Positions 57,153-64,000 of a DNA stretch of 64,000 nucleotides are shown in pieces (within the stretch, counting starts at the first letter, position 1; every line of letters starts with the position of its first letter). The position numbers were made by a program, and so were the translations under genes. Origin of the DNA: Cupriavidus oxalaticus (GTDB lineage Bacteria; Pseudomonadota; Gammaproteobacteria; Burkholderiales; Burkholderiaceae). The stretch lies in the NCBI RefSeq assembly GCF_004768545.1, contig NZ_CP038634.1, positions 248,001 through 312,000 of the forward strand. Direction: 5' to 3'. Under the pieces are notes generated by a model. It was given only the letters and a program-made list of their open reading frames with translations, made no database searches and was not told the DNA's origin.

Positions 57153-57944
57153 ATGGCGACGAACACGCCCACGGCCGCCCAACTCTGCCTGAAGTGCCTG
57201 CTTACGCTGCTCGCCGTGGCCATAGCGGTTGCGGCAAGTTTCGCCTGGCTCTCGCTTGACCTGGGCCAGCTCATTTCCCGGGACGCTGCAGCCGGGATGC
57301 TGCGCTTCCTGCTGACGTTCTTCCCGCCGGAGCTGTCGCCGGCGTTTCTTGCCAGAACCGGTGTCAGCATGCTCGAAACGCTCGCGATTTCCGCCGTGGG
57401 CACGCTGTGTGCGGCGGTGCTGGGTTTTGGCCTGGCACTACCGGCTTCCGGGCTCTACGGCGATGCGCTGCGCACCTTGTCACGCTTGCTGCTGAACCTG
57501 CTGCGCTCGATTCCCGAGCTGGTATGGGCTGGCCTGACCGTGCTCGCGGTCGGCCTTGGACCGTTTGCCGGCACCCTTGCCCTGGCACTGCACACGGCGG
57601 GCGTGCTCGGCCGCCTCTTCGCCGAGGCGCTGGAGAATGCGCCGCGCACACCCGCCCGCGCGCTGGCGGAAAAAGGCGCCCCCGCCGCACTGGTCTTCAT
57701 GTATGGGACGCTGCCCTGCGTATGGCCCCAGTTCCTGTCCTACACCCTGTACCGCTGGGAAACCAATATCCGCGCGGCGGCGATCCTTGGCTTTGTCGGC
57801 GCCGGCGGGCTTGGGCAGATGCTGTATTTCGAGCTGTCCCTGTTCCATATGCCCCAGGCTTGCACGGTGATCATCGCCATGCTTGTCCTGGCGGCCGTGG
57901 TCGACACGGCCAGCGCGATCATGAGGGTTGACCGGCCATCCTGA
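57153..57944 (+). CDS. PhnE-like ABC importer permease 2
   Basis: 263 residues, same layout as the preceding one (ALAEKGAPAALVFMYGTLP, then [16 protein letters not shown]). It starts 3 bp after it. Two distinct permeases in one PhnCDEE cluster make a heterodimeric channel. Confidence 0.9.
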   Translation: MATNTPTAAQLCLKCLLTLLAVAIAVAASFAWLSLDLGQLISRDAAAGMLRFLLTFFPPELSPAFLARTGVSMLETLAISAVGTLCAAVLGFGLALPASGLYGDALRTLSRLLLNLLRSIPELVWAGLTVLAVGLGPFAGTLALALHTAGVLGRLFAEALENAPRTPARALAEKGAPAALVFMYGTLPCVWPQFLSYTLYRWETNIRAAAILGFVGAGGLGQMLYFELSLFHMPQACTVIIAMLVLAAVVDTASAIMRVDRPS

Positions 57945-57954
57945 AATTACGAGG

Positions 57955-58248
57955 TTACGGGGCAATCCCTTCTAGCGCGACAATCCTTGTCGTCGCACAT
58001 TTTTGACGGATCGCCTTAAGACGAGCGTACTCTGGTGACTCATACCAGGCCATCAAGGAGTCCATGCTCGGGAACTCGACGATGACGAGACGATGTGGCT
58101 GCCAGTCGCCTTCGAGAACTTTGGTCAGACCACCACGGCCCAAATATTTTCCGCCGTAGCGGAACTCAGTGGCAGGTACTTCTCGCTTGTACTCGTCGAA
58201 AATGGCAGGGTCCGTTACATCGACATCAGCAATCAGGTATGCAGCCAT
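57955..58248 (-). CDS. DUF1330-family protein
   Basis: 97 residues from ATG 58248 (AAGGATCG upstream). Begins MAAYLIADVDVTDPAIFDEY and has RLVIVEFPSMDSLMAWYESP, the DUF1330 (dimeric ferredoxin-like) signature. Role unknown; converges on the importer with a 10-bp gap. Confidence 0.87.
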   Translation of the reverse strand: MAAYLIADVDVTDPAIFDEYKREVPATEFRYGGKYLGRGGLTKVLEGDWQPHRLVIVEFPSMDSLMAWYESPEYARLKAIRQKCATTRIVALEGIAP

Positions 58249-58500
58249 GGCGCGATCCTTTCCTGCGGCAATCCCACCGCCCACTGTTGTTGCTTGATTG
58301 TAGGCGCTGCCGCCGGTCGAGCCTGGCCGTACTACAAGTAAAAACTTGCCGTTTGCGTATGGAGCCATGCGCTTCCGCGGACGGTGAGGTGCGGCGTTAT
58401 GCGCTTCGCCACATCAATTGCGAAGCTGGCGCGCGCGGCGGACTGACGCGGTACGCAGGCAGTAATATGAGCATTCCGCCCCTCAATTGGAAATACCGCG

Positions 58501-58965
58501 ATGCAAGTACTGGTTGACGCAGACGCCTGCCCGGTTGTCGTCAAGGAAATGTTGTATCGGGCCGCGCAGCGTGTCGGAGTGTGCGTCACGCTGGTGGCGA
58601 ACAAGTATATGCGCACGCCGCCTTCCCGCTTTATCAAGGCACTGCAAGTGCCGGCGGGCTTCGACGCCGCCGATGACCGTATCGTCGAATTGGTCAGCAA
58701 CGGTGACCTCGTGATTACGGCGGACATACCCCTTGCCGCCGCTGCCCTCGGCAAGGGCGCTTTCGTGCTCGACCCACGAGGAATCTGGTTTAGCCGAGAG
58801 AATATCCAGGAGCGCCTGACGATGCGCGAGGTGATGGACCAGCTCCGCGGCTCGGGCGTCGATACCGGCGGTCCGGCACCGTACGCCTCACAGGATAGCA
58901 AGGCGTTCGCTGGCCAATTGGACCGATTCCTGGCACGCCATGCGCCGCCAGGTGCGGTCGCCTGA
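58501..58965 (+). CDS. YaiI/YqxD (DUF188) family protein
   Basis: 154 residues starting MQVLVDADACPVVVKEMLYR, then DDRIVELVSNGDLVITADIP and an RGIWFSRENIQERLTMRE motif. The N-terminal DADACPV resembles PIN-like nuclease folds, but activity is unproven. Confidence 0.92.
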   Translation: MQVLVDADACPVVVKEMLYRAAQRVGVCVTLVANKYMRTPPSRFIKALQVPAGFDAADDRIVELVSNGDLVITADIPLAAAALGKGAFVLDPRGIWFSRENIQERLTMREVMDQLRGSGVDTGGPAPYASQDSKAFAGQLDRFLARHAPPGAVA

Positions 58966-59196
58966 AGCGTGCTACCCACAGCAACGCAATAGTGGACCGG
59001 CTCTGATAAACGTGGCTCCCGCCAGTCGCTTGCCGGCCATCTACGGGCGTTGGCTTATGCCGTGACGCCGACGTTCAAGCGTCAGTTCCACCCAGCTATC
59101 GGACGCCGGTGCGGAAGCGCACATACTGTGGCGAAACTTTTCCATACCGTCTTCAACGTTGAAAGCGCGCATCGCGGCAATGCACCGGAGACGATT

Positions 59197-59991
59197 TTGG
59201 CATCACTACTTTATGGTGCCGGTTGGGCCGGCGGGCTGGTGTTGGCGGTCGCAATATTCACAAGTATCCTGATCGCCCTGGAGCTCGGCCGGCTGGTGTG
59301 GCAATGGCAGGTTGCCTCCGGTCGCGAACCGGAGACAACGGGCGTCAGCGCGGTCGCAAGCGCGATATTCGCACTGCTTGGGCTATTGATCGCCTTCACC
59401 TTTTCCGGCGCGGCAAGCCGCTTTGATATGCGGCGTACGCTGATCGTCCAGGAAGCCAACGATATCGGCACTGCTTACCTGCGTCTGGATCTGCTGCCGC
59501 AACCAGCACGTGGTGAGTTGCAGGAGATACTCCGGCAATATCTCGATACCCGGCTTGGCGCCTATCGAGCCGTCCCTGACCGCAAACGCGTCGAGGCTTT
59601 CTTGGTACGTTCGGACGTACTGCGTGAACACCTCTGGACAAGATCCGTAACGGAGTCCCAGCGATCCGCTAGTACGGCGGCCACCATGCTTCTGTTACCA
59701 GCGCTCAATGCAGCATTCGACACGGCATCGACCCGACTCGCCGCAACAAAGGAACATCCGCCCGGCGTCATCTTCGGCATGCTTTTCGCGCTTTGCTGGG
59801 TTGGGGCATTGTTTGCGGGCTATGGCATGGCCAGCCGCAGTCCTCGAAACTGGTTGCATGCGCTTTTCTTCGTGGCCTCGCTGACGGTGACACTCTATGT
59901 CATCGTCGACTTGGAGTTTCCGCGGTTAGGCCTGATCCGCGTTGACGCTTTCGATGAGGTGTTGCAGGAAGTCCGCAATGGAATGCGATGA
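59197..59991 (+). CDS. DUF4239 (bestrophin-like) membrane protein
   Basis: About 264 residues from TTG 59197, which has CCGGAG six bases upstream; an ATG at 59050 would add 49 atypical residues. Hydrophobic segments at roughly 9-29, 50-70, 190-212 and 218-240 flank a soluble middle region (QEANDIGTAYLRLDLL), as in DUF4239. Function unknown. Confidence 0.75.
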   Translation: MASLLYGAGWAGGLVLAVAIFTSILIALELGRLVWQWQVASGREPETTGVSAVASAIFALLGLLIAFTFSGAASRFDMRRTLIVQEANDIGTAYLRLDLLPQPARGELQEILRQYLDTRLGAYRAVPDRKRVEAFLVRSDVLREHLWTRSVTESQRSASTAATMLLLPALNAAFDTASTRLAATKEHPPGVIFGMLFALCWVGALFAGYGMASRSPRNWLHALFFVASLTVTLYVIVDLEFPRLGLIRVDAFDEVLQEVRNGMR

Positions 59992-60596
59992 ACCAACAGG
60001 TGCAGCAGCGCGCCAGCGGCAAGAGACAGGTTGAGTGACGTCTGGATGCGCTCGAGAGTCCTGAGCTGACGGTACACCAAGTTAACGAGCGGAGTAAAGC
60101 AATCCACCCAGCCCCCCCGACTCCGCCGACCACGACAAATGCCAGTGGCGACGATGCGGCTTGTCAGGGCCACCCAATCGCGGCTATCGCTGTCCGGACG
60201 ACGTCATCAGCCGCACTGTGCGCTGGGCAGATCCCAGAAAGTATGTGCGGAATTGAGCAGTGGCCGCTGTACTCTGAAAGTGGCCGTCGCGGCGTCTTGT
60301 GCTCGAAGGGCAGCAGTGGGTCGGGAAGCGCCTGCTGGCAAGTGGCTGGCAGAGGTCGCTTGCCGATCTCTATCTGGCCGCAGGCAGAAACGGAATCCCA
60401 TTGGTGGCGCCTCCATTGATTTAAGGCGTGGCGACATCGCTGCCCCGTGAGCACTCGAGAAGGCGGTCAAGGTCATTCGCGCACCATCTGCGGACGACCG
60501 CAGTTCGGCCGACGCGGCCGTCCAAGGTCTGGGAGGTGTTTTTCATACGCTCCTGGCCACTTGGTATCCTTGTTGCTGCCAATACCCCGCCCTCGC
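59992..60596. other. 605-bp gap, no gene recognised
   Basis: Only unlikely short frames on both strands; none resembles a family. It lies between the membrane protein and the LysR gene, convergent ends. Confidence 0.45.
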
Positions 60597-61469
60597 TCAG
60601 CGGCTGCCCTCGAATTCTGCCACGATGGCCTCGATCATCGCCCGCACCCGGGCGGTGTGGCGCAGGTCCTGATGGGTGACCAACCATACCTCGTAGGGCT
60701 GCGCGCGCTCGCGTTTGGGCCAGATCCGCACCAACCCGTCGCGCTCGGCCAGGTGCACTGGCACTTCGCCGATGGCAATGCCGGCCTGGATCGTCGCGCG
60801 CAGCATCAGGCTGGAGTTGACCGCCGACACGAGCCGGCCCGCGTGGGTTGGCTCGCCCACCAGCGTCGGAAGGCGGCTGCCGCTGGTATGGGGCTGGTAG
60901 ATGACGAGGTCGTGCCCGGCGAAGCCGGTGCCGACGGCCGGCTCGCCGTGCCGCTTCAGGTATGCCCTCGATGCGTAGAGTCCCACCGCCCAGCGGGCCA
61001 GCAGGCGGGCCGCCAGGTCGGGGTTCTCGGGCTTGATCGTGCGCACCGCGATATCCGCCTCGCGTCGTGCCAGGTTCATCATCTGGGTGGACGTGTTGAG
61101 CTGCACGCGCACGTCCGGGTGCTCGGCGTGCAGCCGCTCGATGGCCGGGATCAGGAACCCCAGCGCCAGCGTGTCGGTGGTGGTCACTCGCACCTCGCCT
61201 TCCAACCGGGTATCGACGCCTTGTGCCTGCCGGGCCAGCTCGTGGGCCGACTGCTCCATCTTCTCGGCGGACCTGAGCGCGTTCTCGCCCGCGTTGGTCA
61301 GCACGTATCCATCGGAGGTGCGCAGGAACAGCGTGGCGCTCAGCGCGTGTTCTAGCGCGGCGATACGCCGGCCCACGGTGGCCTGGTCCATGTTGACTAC
61401 CTTGGCCGCGCGCCGCAGAGTGCCCTCGCGCTGCACGGCCAGGAATACACGGGTGTCGTCCCAGTTCAT
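60597..61469 (-). CDS. LysR-family transcriptional regulator
   Basis: 290 residues from ATG 61469. HTH MNWDDTRVFLAVQREGTLRR, then VGRRIAALEHALSATLFLRT. The effector domain is short and typical (GEVRVTTTDTLALGFLIPAI). It is divergent from the quinone oxidoreductase at 61644 with a 174-bp gap, so regulation of it is likely. Confidence 0.92.
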   Translation of the reverse strand: MNWDDTRVFLAVQREGTLRRAAKVVNMDQATVGRRIAALEHALSATLFLRTSDGYVLTNAGENALRSAEKMEQSAHELARQAQGVDTRLEGEVRVTTTDTLALGFLIPAIERLHAEHPDVRVQLNTSTQMMNLARREADIAVRTIKPENPDLAARLLARWAVGLYASRAYLKRHGEPAVGTGFAGHDLVIYQPHTSGSRLPTLVGEPTHAGRLVSAVNSSLMLRATIQAGIAIGEVPVHLAERDGLVRIWPKRERAQPYEVWLVTHQDLRHTARVRAMIEAIVAEFEGSR

Positions 61470-61500
61470 ATCGGATCCTTCCGAGGAGGCGGATGAGGTG

Positions 61501-61514
61501 ATGCAAAAATGCAT
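61501..61514. promoter_or_regulatory. Candidate LysR operator
   Basis: ATGCA-AAAA-TGCAT, a perfect 5-bp dyad (61501-61514), lies 32 bp upstream of the LysR start in the gap shared with the oxidoreductase gene. Confidence 0.35.
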
Positions 61515-61643
61515 TGCTGACCTGGAATATATCAGCATGACTGCATCGCCGCGCCGACCTACATTGAGGCCCTGGCACAGAAACCGGGCCGCGTATGGCT
61601 GATCTGCCCATCGGCCTCCGGCCCATCCACTAAGGACATTCCC

Positions 61644-62630
61644 ATGAAAGCCATCGACTTCCAGGACTTCGGCGACGCCGACGTCCTGCAACTGCAAGAT
61701 CTGCCCGTGCCCGAACTGCGCCCGCAGGACCTGCTGGTGCGCACTCACGCCGCCGGCGTGAACCGCGCCGACATCATCCACCGCCGCGGCGGCTATGGCC
61801 GCGCCAGCTTTGGCGATTCCACGGTGATGGGCCTGGAAATCGCCGGCGAGGTGATCGCAGCCGGCGCCGAGGTGGCTGGCTTTGCGACTGGCGACCGCGT
61901 AATGGGCATAGTGGGCGGCGGCGGCTATGCCGAGGTGGCGCGCATCGACTACCGGCAGGCCATGCACATCCCCGACCGGCTTGACTACGTGCATGCCGCC
62001 GCGATTCCCGAGGTGTTCGTCACGGCGCACGAGGCGCTGCTGCACCTGGGTCGTCTGCAGGCTGGCGACAAGGTGCTGATCCACGCGGGCGCCAGCGGCG
62101 TGGGTTCGGCCGCCGTGCAATTGGCGCATGCCACTGGCGCGCGGGTCTTCGCCACGGCCAATGGCGGCAAGCTGGCGCGCGTTCGCGGCTTCGGCGCGGA
62201 CGTGCCGATCGACTACAAGGCCGAGGACTTCGGCGAGGTGGTGAGGCGCGAAACCGATGGCAACGGCCTAGACGTGATCGTTGATTTCATCGGCGGTTCC
62301 TACCTGGAGCGAAACGTTCTTTCGCTGGCCAATGGCGGCCGGCTGGTGCAGGTCGGCCTGCTTGGCGGCGCAGAGGGTGCGAATCTACCGCTGGAGCGGC
62401 TGCTTTACCGCCATCTGCAGATCATCGGCACGGTGATGAAATCGCGTACGCCGGAGGTCAAGCGGCAGATGGTAGCGCGCTTCTCGCAGCGCTGGCTACC
62501 GGGCTTTACTGAGAGCGGACTGGTGCCGGTGGTAGACAGCGTGTACCCGCTGGCCCGGGCCGCCGATGCGCACCGGCGCATGGAGTCGAACCAAAACGTG
62601 GGCAAGATAATTCTGTCGACCGGGGCATAG
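61644..62630 (+). CDS. NAD(P)H quinone oxidoreductase (PIG3-like MDR family)
   Basis: 328 residues. MDR layout: HAAGVNRADIIHRRGGY, VMGLEIAGEVIAAG, then VLIHAGASGVGSAAVQLAHA and NVGKIILSTGA. It reduces quinones or enones. Divergent to the LysR gene. It resembles the enzyme at 1083-2063 only in family. Confidence 0.92.
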   Translation: MKAIDFQDFGDADVLQLQDLPVPELRPQDLLVRTHAAGVNRADIIHRRGGYGRASFGDSTVMGLEIAGEVIAAGAEVAGFATGDRVMGIVGGGGYAEVARIDYRQAMHIPDRLDYVHAAAIPEVFVTAHEALLHLGRLQAGDKVLIHAGASGVGSAAVQLAHATGARVFATANGGKLARVRGFGADVPIDYKAEDFGEVVRRETDGNGLDVIVDFIGGSYLERNVLSLANGGRLVQVGLLGGAEGANLPLERLLYRHLQIIGTVMKSRTPEVKRQMVARFSQRWLPGFTESGLVPVVDSVYPLARAADAHRRMESNQNVGKIILSTGA

Positions 62631-63494
62631 CGGGATCACTACGTTGCCGGCAGGCGGAAAACGACGGTGGATTCAATCCGCCCTGACCTCGCTCAGGCCG
62701 CCTGCCAGTTGGCGCTTGCCAACCCGCTCAAGCGTGGTTTCCCTGGCCTGCCCCGCCCGCAGTCGACGCGAGCGCGTGCCTATCATGCAAGCCATCGTTG
62801 CTACCAAGCTGGTCGAGCGGCAGTAGTGGGGGAGGAAGGCAATCAGGTAGCGGAGGGCCGAGGTCCCTTCCCGGCCATAAGCGGCCTTTGACCTCGACGA
62901 AGCGAAGGACCGTTCTAAATCCACTTGCAGCCATTTGCCCAGGTAGCGTTTCGGGAAACCCCTACGTTGTCGATGGCCTTCAACTGAGCCTTGGTCGACC
63001 GCGGGCGTCGCGCCAGTCCCCACACTTTGCACGCCTCACGCCTTTCATGACGGCGGCCATGGGCCGGCGGCGCACAGCACCTTCCACGACCCAGGTGCGC
63101 ACGGCCCGGTGGGGACATTCAACTACCCGATCTGCGACCAGCCCGGAAAAGCCGGTGGGTGCGGGCCCATCCCGATCCGACCAAGACCCGTCTGGCGGTC
63201 ATGGCCCTCTGCTACGAATCGAGGCGGGATGTTGCCACAGCATACGCCGCGGTATCCGCACCTCCGTTTTGCCCGAGTTGAAGCCATATACCTAGACAAC
63301 GCCTTCTTGTCCGCGGAGAACCAAGCACGGCCGAGCTCTCGTCACGATTACACGGACGGCAAACTCGACGATTCTCCAAGAATCCCGATGCTCGCACTTT
63401 AACACAACGAGTGTTGTCTTAAATCGAATTGCGAGTTATTGTTCATGCATCGCGCCGGCCAGCGTCCATCACCGAGGAATGAAGGAGACTTATC
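62631..63494. other. 864-bp gap, no gene recognised
   Basis: Several overlapping short frames on both strands, none family-like. It becomes AT-rich near 63400. It may contain decayed DNA, plus the promoter of the dioxygenase-like gene. Confidence 0.45.
63404..63417. promoter_or_regulatory. Candidate operator upstream of the PhyH-like gene
   Basis: ACAAC-GAGT-GTTGT is a perfect dyad (63404-63417) about 78 bp before the ATG at 63495. It could be a repressor or activator site. Confidence 0.35.
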
Positions 63495-64000
63495 ATGCTT
63501 ACCACCCAATCCCAACGAGAGGCGTTTCGCGAGGACGGCGCCGTACTTATAAAGAACTGCCTCGACCCTGTGCAGCTAGCCCGGTGCTATGAGGCTTTCA
63601 AGTGGAACGTCGCCAACCCGGGCCCATATCACTTCCGCTCGCTGGACGGCACCAGCCTGCAGACCCATATCGACAACGCCAATCCGGTGGTTAAGCAAAA
63701 GCTTGACGACCTGGTCACGACGCTGCCGTTCGGAATGGTGTTCCAGGAGTTATGGGGCTCGGAGCATGTTTGGTATTTCGCCGAGGAGGTGTTCGCCAAG
63801 GAAGGCGGCAACAGCGGCCGCGGACCGTGGCATCAGGACACCGCGAACCTGCCGTGGGCCGGCCAGCATTGGGGCAACGCGTGGATTACCTTCCAGGCCA
63901 TTCCAAAGAAGAACTCGCTGGAGATCATTCGCGGCTCCCACCTCGGCATCCAGTACGACGGGGCCAGCTTCGCAAATGCCGATGACCCGACCGATCCGCT
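63495..64000 (+). CDS. Phytanoyl-CoA dioxygenase-family protein (5' part, cut by window edge)
   Basis: The ATG at 63495 has GAAGGAGACTT upstream. At least 168 residues are visible: MLTTQSQREAFREDGAVLIK, then the iron-binding H113-x-D115 (PWHQDTANLPW) and a later strand (WGNAWITFQAIPKKN). These are hallmarks of PhyH-like Fe(II)/2-oxoglutarate hydroxylases. The second His and Arg are outside the window, so substrate is unknown. Confidence 0.85.
   Translation, partial: MLTTQSQREAFREDGAVLIKNCLDPVQLARCYEAFKWNVANPGPYHFRSLDGTSLQTHIDNANPVVKQKLDDLVTTLPFGMVFQELWGSEHVWYFAEEVFAKEGGNSGRGPWHQDTANLPWAGQHWGNAWITFQAIPKKNSLEIIRGSHLGIQYDGASFANADDPTDP

Noticed and set aside
59895..60173. Reverse frame with a hydrophobic stretch (LSLAAGALLHLL)
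   Set aside because: No start site, no family and partly antisense to the DUF4239 gene.

Overview
The window reads as a stretch of a Cupriavidus-like (Burkholderiaceae) replicon. The DNA is GC-rich and gene-dense, with few intergenic gaps. It carries the complete form I red-type Calvin-cycle operon in the order cbbLSXYEFPTZGKA with a divergent cbbR, the arrangement known from Cupriavidus necator. It also has a periplasmic Bug-type solute receptor and an intracellular PHB depolymerase, both typical of this family. No rRNA, tRNA, CRISPR array or intact insertion sequence was found.

Layout. 1-4.9 kb: a catabolic operon (quinone oxidoreductase, TauD-type dioxygenase, acyl-CoA/AMP ligase cut by the window edge), two tandem AraC regulators and a PhnB/VOC protein. 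4.9-5.8 kb: decayed DNA with an enoyl-CoA hydratase remnant. 5.8-12 kb: an unusual trio made of a Cys-rich unknown protein, a zinc-ribbon/class III cyclase/ATPase/TPR protein and a polysaccharide pyruvyl transferase-like protein. 12-24 kb: mixed accessory genes, including an SDR with divergent LysR, RidA, a secreted galactose-oxidase-like protein, a VTT membrane protein, a Bug receptor, a DUF899 protein, a divergent MocR/PaiB pair and a tannase-family lipoprotein. 24.4-39.8 kb: class I aldolase, a broken Dyp peroxidase, then the cbb operon and cbbR. 40-42 kb: a small unknown protein and phaZ. 42-51 kb: a type I secretion operon (ABC, HlyD, giant RTX/VCBS protein, TolC). 51.7-58 kb: two small unknown proteins, then a selenoneine-type module (senA and senB, divergent) followed by a four-gene PhnCDE-like ABC importer that probably brings in a selenium oxyanion. 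58-64 kb: DUF1330, YaiI/DUF188, a DUF4239 membrane protein, a LysR/quinone oxidoreductase pair and the start of a phytanoyl-CoA dioxygenase-family gene.

How it works together. CbbR should bind the 181-bp gap before cbbL and switch on CO2 fixation. The operon supplies Rubisco and its activase CbbX, clearance of inhibitory sugar phosphates (CbbY, CbbZ), and the regeneration enzymes. In the sen region, the importer, the selenosugar synthase SenB and the selenoneine synthase SenA form a plausible selenium uptake-to-metabolite pathway. The selenophosphate synthetase step (SenC/SelD) is not in the window. All functional names come from reading motifs and family resemblance; no searches were run.
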